Below are positions 7,753-14,444 of a stretch of DNA of 64,000 nucleotides, in pieces. The stretch comes from a virus, in the IMG/VR virus record IMGVR_UViG_3300037116_000081, positions 21,925-85,924 of that record, one strand, 5' to 3'. Under the pieces are notes generated by a model, which saw only the letters and a list, made by a program, of their open reading frames with translations, did no database searches and was not told the origin of the DNA. Position 1 is the first letter of the stretch, and every line of letters begins with the position of its first letter. A program made the translations under genes and the position numbers.

Positions 7753-8286
7753 GTGTACCTCTACTACCAACCCCGGCGAAGAAGAGGCTTCGGTGATCTC
7801 TCAACCGTTGCGGCCGCGATTCAGCAAATTGAAGGTTGGGCGCCCGGTACACGATCTTACCGCAATAACAATCCTGGGAACCTGATGTACGCGGGGCAAC
7901 CCGGCGCGACTGGCCAAGATCCTCAAGGCTTCGCAATCTTTCCGGATTATCAAACCGGGCTCACGGCGCTCGACAATCAAATCACACTCGACGCTTCGCG
8001 CGGCCAGACCATTTCGCAGTTCACGTCCATCTATGCCCCGGCGTCAGACGGAAATAACCCCACGTCGTATGCGGCGCAAATAGCTTCAGCGGCCGGCCTC
8101 TCACCTTCAGACTCACTTTCAGCAGCAATCGCGGGCTCCAGCTCGGCGCCCGACGTTTCAAGCGGTATGGATCTCTCATCGCTGTTTCCGTCGCTCAGCC
8201 TTCCGTCAATCGACTTCACGGACCCGACGACAATTGCCGTAACGGTGGGGATCGGCCTGGCGCTGGCGTGGGCACTGAATGCGTAA
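7753..8286 (+). CDS. putative muramidase/transglycosylase-like protein with C-terminal membrane segment
   Basis: A 177-residue protein starting at GTG. Residues ~20-80 (IQQIEGWAPGTRSYRNNNPGNL...GFAIFPDYQTGLTALDNQI) match the lysozyme-like domain often found in phage particles and plasmid transfer proteins, with the RNNNPGNL signature. A Ser/Ala-rich linker follows and the last ~17 residues form a membrane segment. It may be a virion-associated peptidoglycan hydrolase. Confidence 0.6.
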   Translation: MYLYYQPRRRRGFGDLSTVAAAIQQIEGWAPGTRSYRNNNPGNLMYAGQPGATGQDPQGFAIFPDYQTGLTALDNQITLDASRGQTISQFTSIYAPASDGNNPTSYAAQIASAAGLSPSDSLSAAIAGSSSAPDVSSGMDLSSLFPSLSLPSIDFTDPTTIAVTVGIGLALAWALNA

Positions 8287-8347
8287 CTCTTTTCGTTTTG
8301 TGCTGCCCTGGAGTAGCAGCACGGAGAATGGTCGGCAAAGGGGGTGA
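8279..8347 (+). CDS. 22-residue coupling ORF carrying an A hairpin
   Basis: ATG lies inside the last codons of the 7753 gene; the stop overlaps the ATG at 8347 (TGATG). Encodes MRNSFRFVLPWSSSTENGRQ plus RG. Confidence 0.4.
   Translation: MRNSFRFVLPWSSSTENGRQRG
8300..8322 (+). repeat. A hairpin, cassette 4 opening
   Basis: 7-bp stem GTGCTGC/GCAGCAC and loop CCTGGAGTA, followed by GGAG. Partner of the C hairpin at 8478. Confidence 0.85.
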
Positions 8348-8454
8348 TGCACTTTGCAATCTGCGCACTTTGCGGCGGCTACCATGCAATCGGATGCTGT
8401 CCAACCCCGCAGTTTTGCCCGCGCGTGGACGTGGTAGCGCTAGCGGGCCGGTAA
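8347..8454 (+). CDS. 35-residue Cys/His-rich protein
   Basis: Encodes MHFAICALCGGYHAIGCC followed by CPTPQFCP and a hydrophobic end. The CxxC...H...CC...C spacing suggests a zinc knuckle. Flanked on both sides by hairpins, so it is the smallest cassette. Confidence 0.45.
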   Translation: MHFAICALCGGYHAIGCCPTPQFCPRVDVVALAGR

Positions 8455-8477
8455 AACCACGATCTCCCAACCTCTTG

Positions 8478-8502
8478 GGCGGGGCTATTCCAGTGCCCCG
8501 CC
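8478..8502 (+). repeat. C hairpin, cassette 4 closing
   Basis: 8-bp stem GGCGGGGC/GCCCCGCC, loop TATTCCAGT (8 of 9 positions can pair with the loop at 8307-8315, one G-U). Flank CCTCTTG as in the C hairpin at 11816. Confidence 0.85.
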
Positions 8503-8542
8503 GATAGCCCCTATAGTACTTTCCAACTTGAATTAAACTGGT

Positions 8543-8743
8543 GTGTGCAGTAGACTCTTTATCGTGCCCGAAGAACTTGACGACACCAACGAACTCTGCC
8601 CTGAATGCGGAGAGTCGATTAATGAGTGCGAGTGCGACGACGACGATATTTGCTGTGAAGAGTGCGGAGAGCTGCTGGCTGAATGCATCTGCGATCCAGA
8701 CGAAGACGGCGAAGGAGACGAGGACAACGATGAAATCAGCTAA
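8543..8743 (+). CDS. acidic double zinc-ribbon protein
   Basis: A 66-residue, strongly acidic protein with CPECG, CEC, CCEECG and CIC clusters, that is two zinc-ribbon-like units in tandem, and an Asp/Glu tail. Start is GTG at 8543 or an internal GTG at 8564 (VPEELDD). The +1 frame of this stretch is also open but gives unnatural composition, so it is rejected. Confidence 0.55.
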   Translation: MCSRLFIVPEELDDTNELCPECGESINECECDDDDICCEECGELLAECICDPDEDGEGDEDNDEIS

Positions 8744-8948
8744 CCCTTACATCGAAGTGAACCTTCAGATCGACTACGATCTACTCGAATCACAGCGCTG
8801 CTTGTGTGGCGACCACAAAACGATGGGGCAGAAGATGTGTAACGGCTGCTACGCGAGACTCCGCACGGGCCAGCAAGCCCAACTCGCGGCAATGCAGCCG
8901 GGGGACGGCGTTGCGAATGCAGTAGCAGGATTGGTGCGGCGTGGCTGA
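8730..8948 (+). CDS. small zinc-finger-like protein
   Basis: A 72-residue protein with CLCGDH...MCNGCYARL, a C4-type zinc site. The start ATG at 8730 follows GGAGACGAGG, overlapping the previous gene by 14 nt. Function unknown. Confidence 0.55.
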   Translation: MKSANPYIEVNLQIDYDLLESQRCLCGDHKTMGQKMCNGCYARLRTGQQAQLAAMQPGDGVANAVAGLVRRG

Positions 8949-9168
8949 TATCGTTCACATTGCCGCGATTCCCCAGGAGAAAGAGCAACGCTGCCTCCGT
9001 TGTCTGCGAAAGCTGATCGACATCGACCCGGTAACGCAAGCCAGCTTTACGCCCACAGCCTTCGTGATGCAAACAGCGGGCGGGCATTGCGAAATCCAAG
9101 AGTCGGACGCAGGGCCGGGACAGATCGCATGCAGGGGTCGGGGTAGGCCACGGGAGAAAAGCATATGA
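8941..9168 (+). CDS. hypothetical Cys-containing small protein
   Basis: 75 residues, GTG start overlapping the previous gene by 8 nt, stop overlapping the next ATG. Contains CLRCLRK and a later GGHCEI / IACRG, possibly one zinc site, and a basic tail. No family recognised. Confidence 0.5.
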   Translation: MADIVHIAAIPQEKEQRCLRCLRKLIDIDPVTQASFTPTAFVMQTAGGHCEIQESDAGPGQIACRGRGRPREKSI

Positions 9169-9578
9169 CGTGCCCGAAGTGCGGCGCGGAAGTCCCAGAA
9201 GGAAAGATCGCCTGCCAATGTTTCCTGGTGGCTGTCGATAACGAGATTGAAACGCGCGCGCTGAAAAACTTTGCGGAGGGTCCACCACACACTTCGCGCT
9301 TGTACCTGACAAGCTCCCCCTCTAGCGGCTACCACTTAATGCCGATGCCGCGGGACTGCTTGACGCTGTGTCGCAAGAAACGCTACGGCAGACCCGAGAC
9401 CCGCATAATCTTCGCCGACGAGATCCGGAAGAAAGGGCTCGATATCACAAGCGGAAAGAAACCCGATTGGTGCATGGGCTGTCTGATGAAAGCGCTTCAG
9501 AGCGCGAACGCGGGAAAGCCTCAGCCGGCGAAAGACAACTCCGAAGAGCGCCAACCCCAAAAGAGCCAATGCGAATAG
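9165..9578 (+). CDS. zinc-ribbon protein
   Basis: 137 residues. The N-terminus MTCPKCGAEVPEGKIACQC is a classic zinc ribbon; a second pair (WCMGC) lies near residue 105. The tail contains KDNSEER, which recurs as KDSSEER at the end of the convergent 9963-10616 product. Coupled by ATGA overlap to the previous gene. Confidence 0.6.
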   Translation: MTCPKCGAEVPEGKIACQCFLVAVDNEIETRALKNFAEGPPHTSRLYLTSSPSSGYHLMPMPRDCLTLCRKKRYGRPETRIIFADEIRKKGLDITSGKKPDWCMGCLMKALQSANAGKPQPAKDNSEERQPQKSQCE

Positions 9579-9970
9579 ATGTAACTCCTGGTGATGTTCA
9601 AGTAGCCTCAGTTGAGGTACGCCGGCATACTGGGGGGATCTACAGCGTCCAAATCCTGACGCCACACGAACGGCGGGCCGGATGCATCGCGCACGGATCA
9701 GTAACTGGCAAGAATGATCCGCGTTCCCAGATGGTCTACCTGTACGCCTTTGAGCCTGGTTTGGGCGTACTGAATGCCCCGACGCGAATTCTTTTCACGC
9801 CAGAATCAAACGATGAAGAAGAAGCTTTTTTACTAGGCCTCTTCGACGTACTGGACGATTGGTCGCGCTACACCGTGGCGCTCATTGCAATCCCGGCTTC
9901 AGTACTTGAAGAAGCTGAAGAAGCAGGAAGCTGGGAGCCACAAGGGCCAGTGGACTACTTGGCTACCTGA
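9569..9970 (+). CDS. hypothetical protein, last gene of the + strand operon
   Basis: 133 residues, alpha/beta in appearance, with an acidic helix (SNDEEEAFLLGLFDVLDDW). Start ATG 9569 overlaps the preceding gene by 10 nt. It ends 8 nt into the convergent gene 9963-10616, so the two operons meet tail to tail with no visible terminator. Confidence 0.55.
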   Translation: MRIDVTPGDVQVASVEVRRHTGGIYSVQILTPHERRAGCIAHGSVTGKNDPRSQMVYLYAFEPGLGVLNAPTRILFTPESNDEEEAFLLGLFDVLDDWSRYTVALIAIPASVLEEAEEAGSWEPQGPVDYLAT

Positions 9971-10616
9971 GACCCGAGATCCGTTCCAGCAATCCCATGA
10001 TCCTGTCCAGCTTGTCTATTATACATTCGCGCTCCTCTGAGCTGTCTTTCGTCGGCTGTTCCTTTTCCGCGTTCGCGCGCTGAGGCGGCACGGCGAACGC
10101 GGCGCTAGCCCTGAGATTGGGCAACACGTCCCCCTGTGAGTTGCCGGGGAAGTGTGGGCCGTCGTGTCCGACGTCGTACCCACACCGAATAATCCGCGCC
10201 CAATCATTCTGAAACCCAGCAGAACCGTGAGGAGTTGAGTAGAAGTACGGGCACTGTTCACGGTGCTTGGCGCATCCAGCAACACCAGGACAGTCGGGCT
10301 GATCATTGTACATTCGCGGGCCGGCATTCCCGCAAATTCCGCATGGCGAATCCGCATATGCTGAATGGGCTCCTGAGTGGCCATTATTCAACTCGCATGA
10401 ATTCCCGCCCATGGTGTCCCTCCCGCACTTTTCACGCGGCATAGCGCCCTCCTTGTTTACTAACTTGTGTGGACCGTAATGCCCTTCGACCATGACACAA
10501 CCCGTCTCGTGGCACCGCACCAACGGAGTGAATATGTGCTCTCCGTCATGGCCCCGATGGACCCTACATTGCGTGGTGCCTTCGTAGACCCCGCAACGCG
10601 CTGGATCATGCGGCAT
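9963..10616 (-). CDS. Cys/His repeat protein, apparently two fused genes
   Basis: A 217-residue product with four copies of a C-x(4)-GH-x-G-x-H unit (CRVHRGHDGEH, CVMVEGHYGPH, CELNNGHSGAH, CGYDVGHDGPH), each likely to bind zinc. A central CGICGNAGP...CPGVAGCAK segment is shared with 22108-22326. The start ATG at 10616 follows AAGGAGG. The same 20 bp (ribosome binding site plus start) recurs in frame at 10436-10455, giving an internal start at 10442, so two tandem genes seem to have fused. The C-terminal helix (IIDKLDRIMGLLERISG) may oligomerise. Confidence 0.6.
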   Translation of the reverse strand: MPHDPARCGVYEGTTQCRVHRGHDGEHIFTPLVRCHETGCVMVEGHYGPHKLVNKEGAMPREKCGRDTMGGNSCELNNGHSGAHSAYADSPCGICGNAGPRMYNDQPDCPGVAGCAKHREQCPYFYSTPHGSAGFQNDWARIIRCGYDVGHDGPHFPGNSQGDVLPNLRASAAFAVPPQRANAEKEQPTKDSSEERECIIDKLDRIMGLLERISGLR

Positions 10617-10629
10617 AGCGCCCTCCTTG
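10436..10629. repeat. two exact 20-bp copies of a ribosome-binding-site/start segment
   Basis: GCGGCATAGCGCCCTCCTTG occurs at 10436-10455 and 10610-10629. On the - strand it reads CAAGGAGGGCGCTATGCCGC, that is a strong ribosome binding site plus start codon. Explains the two-part structure of the 9963-10616 gene. Confidence 0.85.
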
Positions 10630-11124
10630 CTGTCCAATATACACCGAGATCCCGAGACTCTTGATGTCCGAAGGTGCGAACCTCACAGTATAGCCGATCG
10701 ACTTCCCGAAGGTCTCAGCAGCAGCGGCAGCGGCTACAGCGGTCTTTAGCGCGTCTTCGAGCCGGGTAGGAGGAATAGACGTTGGGATACCGTCCAAGGG
10801 CTCAGATTGGTCAAGAATCGTTGCTATGGCTGTTTTAGGAGCTATCTTCGTCTCGTGCGGCAATGGAGTAGCCGCACGTTGGGCCCCGTTGGCTATCCAG
10901 TTGAAAGTACGCCCGTTCTGGTGTTTCGTGATAGTAAACGGCTGTCCGGGCCTTACGCCCAGGTCTTCGATCTGTGGGCCTACTAACAGTGGCGTGTACA
11001 GCAAGTCACCGTTTGAGAGTATCCAGCGGAGCTGATCTCCCCAGGTGCCGGGCACTAGTTTCCCGGTCGGGTACCTCAGTGCGATGGTGTAGGGCTTGTT
11101 CGGCTCCAACTTTAGGATTGGCAT
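10606..11124 (-). CDS. hypothetical protein with an in-frame B hairpin
   Basis: The start is set at ATG 11124 (MPILKLEPNKPYTIALRYP) just after the stop of 11126-11299; a longer frame overlaps that gene. The ~172-residue protein begins with a beta-barrel-like half (strands with PGTWGDQLRWIL, LLYTPLLVGPQ, GQPFTITKH). Then comes an insert NGAQRAATPLPHETKIAPK encoded by hairpin 10854-10878, followed by a helical half with polyalanine. The fold could be an OB barrel; unproven. Confidence 0.55.
   Translation of the reverse strand: MPILKLEPNKPYTIALRYPTGKLVPGTWGDQLRWILSNGDLLYTPLLVGPQIEDLGVRPGQPFTITKHQNGRTFNWIANGAQRAATPLPHETKIAPKTAIATILDQSEPLDGIPTSIPPTRLEDALKTAVAAAAAAETFGKSIGYTVRFAPSDIKSLGISVYIGQQGGRYAA
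10854..10878 (-). repeat. B hairpin, cassette 11 closing, inside a coding region
   Basis: Stem CGTGCGGC/GCCGCACG; on the coding (-) strand the loop is TACTCCATT. It is in frame in the middle of the 10606-11124 gene and keeps the frame open. The stem is of the A-like CGTGCGGC type rather than the usual CGCGCTGA. Confidence 0.8.
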
Positions 11125-11125
11125 G

Positions 11126-11299
11126 TTAGCGGCGAGCCCTTTCGAGTTCATCTTCAGCATCGTCTTCTTCTTCGACCGGATCGGCCGCGCGGCTTTGTGC
11201 TTGGCTGTGATCTTCAAATCGCCTCTGCTGGTCGCGTGAATAACGGTAAGCGTCCTGTGCGTCAATCGCTCTTTGTTGTTCTAACCATGTTTGCATCAT
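11126..11299 (-). CDS. 57-residue charged helical protein
   Basis: ATG 11299, stop 2 nt before the next ATG. Encodes MMQTWLEQQRAIDAQDAYRY followed by an acidic stretch (VEEEDDAEDELERARR). Probably a small regulator or accessory protein. No gene is visible in 11300-11406. Confidence 0.5.
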   Translation of the reverse strand: MMQTWLEQQRAIDAQDAYRYSRDQQRRFEDHSQAQSRAADPVEEEDDAEDELERARR

Positions 11300-11406
11300 G
11301 GTTAAGTTTCGCCCGCAGACGTTGGGCGCGTCACTGGATCGAAGGTACCGAAATGAAAGGCGAAGATGCCTATGCCAAATCAGGTGTTTGTCCTAGTACC
11401 GAATCC

Positions 11407-11451
11407 TCAGGGCGCTGCATTCCAGAGCAGCGCGAGACGCAGAAAAATCAT
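11407..11451 (-). CDS. 14-residue ORF carrying an A hairpin
   Basis: Starts in ATGA overlap with the DUF192 stop and encodes MIFLRLALLWNAAP, in the same frame as the RFVLHWSS peptides of other A hairpins. Confidence 0.3.
   Translation of the reverse strand: MIFLRLALLWNAAP
11412..11433 (-). repeat. A hairpin, cassette 11 opening
   Basis: 7-bp stem GCGCTGC/GCAGCGC; coding-strand loop TCTGGAAT (8 nt). Opens the cassette with genes 11126-11299 and 10606-11124. Confidence 0.75.
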
Positions 11452-11795
11452 AAGCGAGTGAACGTAATCTGATCTCCTACTTCTGTTGAAAGTGCTCCCC
11501 CAGAAGGAAGCTCAAGCACAGAATTGGAGCCGGATACTTCGGCGATTCTGAACCCAGGCGGTGCCGCAACATGCTGAAGCACGCGCCCGCGATTGTCCAG
11601 GTACAGCACGTCAATCGGAAACTTCATCCCCACCGTATGAACGCTCTGGCACTTCAAAATCAGCAAGCCTTCGCCGGCCTGCATCGACGTTCGATCGAGT
11701 AGCCCGCGCGTTCGTTCCTGATCTGATTGAGCTACTTTACAGACTGAACAGAGGAGTATTTGTTTGGTTTGATTGAATACTCTAAGGTGGGCCAC
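11448..11795 (-). CDS. DUF192 family protein
   Basis: 115 residues, GTG start at 11795. RTRGLLDRTSMQAGEGLLIL and VHTVGMKFPIDVLYLDNRG are the hallmark segments of DUF192 (domain of ~100 residues, beta-rich, role unknown). The domain is normally secreted in bacteria, but no signal peptide is present here. Follows the C-hairpin ORF 11797-11868 with a 1-nt gap. Confidence 0.75.
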   Translation of the reverse strand: MAHLRVFNQTKQILLCSVCKVAQSDQERTRGLLDRTSMQAGEGLLILKCQSVHTVGMKFPIDVLYLDNRGRVLQHVAAPPGFRIAEVSGSNSVLELPSGGALSTEVGDQITFTRL

Positions 11796-11796
11796 T

Positions 11797-11868
11797 TCAA
11801 TTTCCAGGAGTTATCGGCAGGGCACTGGAGTAGCCCTGCCCAAGAGGTTGGACGGTCGTAGAGCTCAC
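11797..11868 (-). CDS. 23-residue ORF carrying a C hairpin
   Basis: GTG start overlaps the stop of 11865-12251 (GTGA). Encodes a peptide with PLGQGYSSALPITPG, homologous to the ORF at 7676-7744 after the paralogous gene. Confidence 0.4.
   Translation of the reverse strand: MSSTTVQPLGQGYSSALPITPGN
11816..11840 (-). repeat. C hairpin, cassette 10 closing
   Basis: 8-bp stem GGCAGGGC/GCCCTGCC; coding-strand loop TACTCCAGT, the exact complement of the consensus A loop. Confidence 0.85.
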
Positions 11869-12251
11869 TGATAATCATCCTCGTCTCCTGAGTGCAACTG
11901 GCGGTCAGGGATTACCGGAATGTATATATTGAGCGGTTCAGGGCGAATCGTAGCGGCAACCGTGCGCGCTACGCCTTCAGATACAAGAGTGATCGAATAC
12001 ACAGCGCCGTTCCCAAAAAACTTGGTAAACGCGGGCATCGCGGATTCCTCGGGACGTCGCGCTGGCAACTCCGGAACATCGACGCGCACGAAGTTACATC
12101 CACCGATTGCGAACTCGGAAACCTTGCCGGCGTATTTTTGATGTCCAAAGATTTCGATAATCGCCCATGCTTCAAAAGCAGCGGGGGACGGTTGAGCAGG
12201 TTCGCCTACCCGTCCCCCTTTGGGGTGTTGAACTTGTTTGCGAGTGCCCAT
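11865..12251 (-). CDS. conserved hypothetical, paralogue of 7299-7676
   Basis: 128 resid. Nearly identical to 7299-7676; main differences are an insert near the N-terminus (HPKGGRVGEPAQPS) and point changes. No recognised family. ATG 12251 follows TTGGGAG from the upstream A hairpin. Same A-gene-C cassette structure as the other copy but in the opposite strand, following the local transcription direction. Confidence 0.7.
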   Translation of the reverse strand: MGTRKQVQHPKGGRVGEPAQPSPAAFEAWAIIEIFGHQKYAGKVSEFAIGGCNFVRVDVPELPARRPEESAMPAFTKFFGNGAVYSITLVSEGVARTVAATIRPEPLNIYIPVIPDRQLHSGDEDDYQ

Positions 12252-12254
12252 TTT

Positions 12255-12326
12255 TCATAACTCCCAACGTCCTGCATTCCAGAGCAGGACGAAACGAATA
12301 AATCCCCGCGCCCGGCTCCGTTTCAC
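12255..12326 (-). CDS. possible 23-residue ORF carrying an A hairpin
   Basis: GTG start at 12326 (no strong ribosome binding site); encodes a basic peptide with FIRFVLLWNAGRWEL. Ends 3 nt before the ATG at 12251. 12327-12463 holds no other gene. Confidence 0.3.
   Translation of the reverse strand: MKRSRARGFIRFVLLWNAGRWEL
12268..12291 (-). repeat. A hairpin, cassette 10 opening
   Basis: 8-bp stem CGTCCTGC/GCAGGACG, coding-strand loop TCTGGAAT, flanks TTCGTTTCG and TTGGGAG as in other A copies. Confidence 0.8.
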
Positions 12327-12463
12327 CTTTTCTGATCACCCCCCGGTAATTTTCAAGGGAAGCGGAGCCAGACACGAGACGCCCCGAATCTCCGCCGCTC
12401 GGGACCACGCGGGTTGCAATCGACGCTCGCCCGGCTAAGGTTGCGGCGCCGATCCGGAACTTG

Positions 12464-12910
12464 TTAAAGCTTCTTAGCAGCCTTGGCTGTCGCTTGGGCT
12501 GCTGTGGTCGTCGCGGTGGTACTCGTAACGGGCGTCGCGACTCCGAACAAATCACCAACCGCCGTCGCTGCTGTCGGTGACACAGTAACGGTATCGGTCA
12601 ACGTTTCCGCCGTCGATCCGTCCTTGTTGAGCACCGTCACTGTACAACTGATGGGGACATTCGGCTGCGCGGGAGCGGAAGGCGTCGATACCACACCGCT
12701 AAGCATGGTGAAAGTGCCAGCCGGAACCGAAGCTGTAGCATCTGCCGGCCGCACCGCTACGGGTGATGCGTCAGGCGTCAACGCGACGGTGGCAGGGTCC
12801 GCCGATACAGCGCTAATGGTTTGACCAGGGCCGAGCAACGCGCCAAGAAACGGAGCGGTGCCGAAAATGTAGAAATTGTCTGTGTCCCCTACGGGAAGAA
12901 TCAATGGCAT
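12464..12910 (-). CDS. Ig-like/bacterial surface-type structural protein, cassette copy 1
   Basis: Starts at ATG 12910 (MPLILPVGDTDNFYIFGTAP) after AAAGGAG. The 148-residue product is Thr/Val/Ala-rich with alternating strands (VPAGTFTMLSGVVSTPSAP, VTVLNKDGSTAETLTDTVTV), like a single Ig/BIG domain. It is ~75% identical to 22621-23097. It is the last of five genes duplicated as a block (12464-14095 versus 22621-24308). Confidence 0.65.
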   Translation of the reverse strand: MPLILPVGDTDNFYIFGTAPFLGALLGPGQTISAVSADPATVALTPDASPVAVRPADATASVPAGTFTMLSGVVSTPSAPAQPNVPISCTVTVLNKDGSTAETLTDTVTVSPTAATAVGDLFGVATPVTSTTATTTAAQATAKAAKKL

Positions 12911-13036
12911 ATTTTCTCCTTTTGACTTTGAAAACAGAATGCCGATCCGACTTGGAACCGGGTTAATTAACCGTCGAAGCTCCTTGAGTATTTCTCTTTC
13001 AAGCTCAAGAATTTCTCTAAGCTCTGCGGGCCACAT
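12911..13036 (-). CDS. small helical ORF fused in frame to the next gene (stop codon lost)
   Basis: Encodes MWPAELREILELEREILK followed by ELRRLINPVPS. In the duplicate block the homologous ORF (23099-23248) ends with TAA just before the next ATG. Here four bases (TAAC) are missing, so the frame runs straight into the 12464-12910 gene. Either a fusion protein is made, or ribosomes start again at 12910. Confidence 0.5.
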
Positions 13037-13038
13037 TT

Positions 13039-13257
13039 CTAGGCCGTGGGTGTTGCGGGCTTCGCCGCGGCGGTTTTTGCCGCTATCGCTGCCTGAAGTC
13101 CTTGAATGGCCGTCATGGCCGCAGTGTCATTGACGTCCGCCTGGGCGAGCACCATAATGGTAGTGCTGCCGTCCGGATGCACCAAGCTAAGAATCAGGTT
13201 CACGATCCCCGGAGCCTGACCGATCAATGTTGTGATGATTGGCAATATCAAGCCCAT
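13039..13257 (-). CDS. small hydrophobic protein, cassette copy 1
   Basis: 72 residues with hydrophobic N-terminal half (GLILPIITTLIGQAPGIVNL ILSLV) and Ala/Lys-rich end. Homologue: 23250-23465. Could be a membrane or virion protein; no family known. Confidence 0.6.
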   Translation of the reverse strand: MGLILPIITTLIGQAPGIVNLILSLVHPDGSTTIMVLAQADVNDTAAMTAIQGLQAAIAAKTAAAKPATPTA

Positions 13258-13737
13258 TTATGTCCCCACCTTTGCTTGGATTATTTGGAGCGTCACCACG
13301 AGACTGCTCAGCGCTGTCGTGATAGCCACCTTTGCGGCCGCGTTTTTGATATTGAAAACATCCCCGGAGGTGATCGACGCCTGCGCCTCTTGAATGATTG
13401 GGGTGATAATCGCCGCTATCGAGGTATTCCCCGCAGCCGCGAGCGTACTGATGGCTTTGGTTGCCGTCACAGCGCGCACATTGGCGTTGATGATGTCCGT
13501 CAGGAGCGCCGCTACCCTAGTTCCTTCAGCCGGCGTCATAGCGCCCTGGTTCACCAACGCCGTGCTCGTGTTGGCAACGATCGTCACGCCTTGGGGAATG
13601 GCCACTTCGGCATTGGCCACAATCTGAAGCGGTGTGAGCGCAGGCGCGCCGACCGAGCCTACTTTCGCGCATCCAGTCAACGCCACGAAAAAGATGAGCG
13701 GCAGGATCAGTGCCGCACGATGAAATTTAATAGGCAT
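13258..13737 (-). CDS. predicted lipoprotein, cassette copy 1
   Basis: 159 residues with a lipoprotein signal (basic start, hydrophobic LILPLIFFVA, lipobox LTGC at ~19-22). The rest is Ala/Thr/Ile-rich helix (NAEVAIPQGVTIVANTSTAL, IIQEAQASITSGDVFNIKNA). Homologue: 23467-23958. A phage lipoprotein could act in superinfection exclusion or lysis; inference only. Confidence 0.7.
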   Translation of the reverse strand: MPIKFHRAALILPLIFFVALTGCAKVGSVGAPALTPLQIVANAEVAIPQGVTIVANTSTALVNQGAMTPAEGTRVAALLTDIINANVRAVTATKAISTLAAAGNTSIAAIITPIIQEAQASITSGDVFNIKNAAAKVAITTALSSLVVTLQIIQAKVGT

Positions 13738-13738
13738 G

Positions 13739-14095
13739 TTAGCTCAGTACGTTTTGAATGCTCTCGCCGTTTGCCACGCGCACGATGATCATTCCTGCCG
13801 CCTCGTAGTTCCCAAAGGCTTCGATCCAGATTTGCAGGTACAGCAAATCGTTCGCCGGGTCCACTCCGAGCGTGGTCAGGTCTTGGTTCGGGTCCACCCA
13901 CGGGGCCGAGCCGTTATTCTGTGTGGTGTTGAGCGGGCACATGAGGTTTTGGCCCCCACCCGTTTCGTTAGCGAAGAGCGCGATCGGTTGGCCTTTGTCG
14001 ATACCGGCCGCGACGATTGAAGCTATCAGGGCTTGCGCCGCGTTCACGGTCACATTCAGCGAAGCGCGCCCCGCTGTGAATCCTTGAGTGTTCAT
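13739..14095 (-). CDS. hypothetical structural-type protein, cassette copy 1
   Basis: 118 residues, first gene of the duplicated block. Contains ASLNVTVNAAQALIASIVAAG and YLQIWIEAFGNYEAAGMI; homologue 23961-24308 has the same segments. An AAAGGAG ribosome binding site is just upstream. Function unknown. Confidence 0.65.
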   Translation of the reverse strand: MNTQGFTAGRASLNVTVNAAQALIASIVAAGIDKGQPIALFANETGGGQNLMCPLNTTQNNGSAPWVDPNQDLTTLGVDPANDLLYLQIWIEAFGNYEAAGMIIVRVANGESIQNVLS

Positions 14096-14130
14096 GTATT
14101 TCTCCTTTTTATTTTACCGCTACCAGGTTC

Positions 14131-14322
14131 TCAACCATCATACTGCAATTCAGATAAGAAGCAAGTACCGGAGCGTACCAGGACCTTACTCCGTTTCGCG
14201 CTGAACTGGGGTTTCAGCGCGTGAGGATTTGCGGGCACGCCACCACAGTTCTGGATCTCCGCTGCGATTCTTGTGCCATTTACCTTTGTGCCCCTTAGGG
14301 AGCGAGCATTGAGTGCCCCCAC
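14131..14322 (-). CDS. uncertain ORF crossing a B hairpin
   Basis: 63 residues; the N-terminal half (ARSLRGTKVNGTRIAAEIQN) looks protein-like, the C-terminal part is translated hairpin in a different frame from other B copies (ALKPQFSAKR). Start not supported by a clear ribosome binding site. Confidence 0.35.
   Translation of the reverse strand: MGALNARSLRGTKVNGTRIAAEIQNCGGVPANPHALKPQFSAKRSKVLVRSGTCFLSELQYDG
14197..14221 (-). repeat. B hairpin, cassette 9 closing
   Basis: 8-bp stem CGCGCTGA/TCAGCGCG; coding-strand loop AACCCCAGT. The typical B copy. Confidence 0.8.
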
Positions 14323-14356
14323 GCTTTCCGAACTCAGTTGAACGGCAACGCCTCAC

Positions 14357-14430
14357 GATTGACCTCCCAACGTGCTGCTACTCCAGATTGACCTCCCAAC
14401 GTGCTGCTACTCCTACTCCAGTGCAGCACG
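14357..14430 (-). repeat. A hairpin with tandem partial duplication, cassette 9 opening
   Basis: 28 nt covering the 5' half of the element are repeated in tandem (from 14357 and from 14386). The complete copy has stem CGTGCTGC/GCAGCACG (14400-14407/14423-14430) with TACTCC duplicated in the loop, giving a 15-nt loop. Looks like recent slippage. Confidence 0.8.
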
Positions 14431-14444
14431 AGACGAATATAACC

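Noticed and set aside
4301-8502. A and C hairpins as simple intrinsic terminators
   Set aside because: No T-run follows any copy and A hairpins lie just before start codons.
8268-8507. 79-codon ORF spanning two hairpins
   Set aside because: It crosses the mini-ORF and the 35-residue gene in a third frame and has no ribosome binding site; the overlapping coupled ORFs explain the region better.
8541-8948. 135-codon ORF on the + strand
   Set aside because: Its first half is the +1 shadow of the acidic zinc-ribbon gene 8543-8743; only the part from ATG 8730 is kept.
12172-12558. 128-codon ORF across the A hairpin at 12268
   Set aside because: Low-complexity Arg/Pro shadow; no ribosome binding site and conflicts with the gene at 11865.
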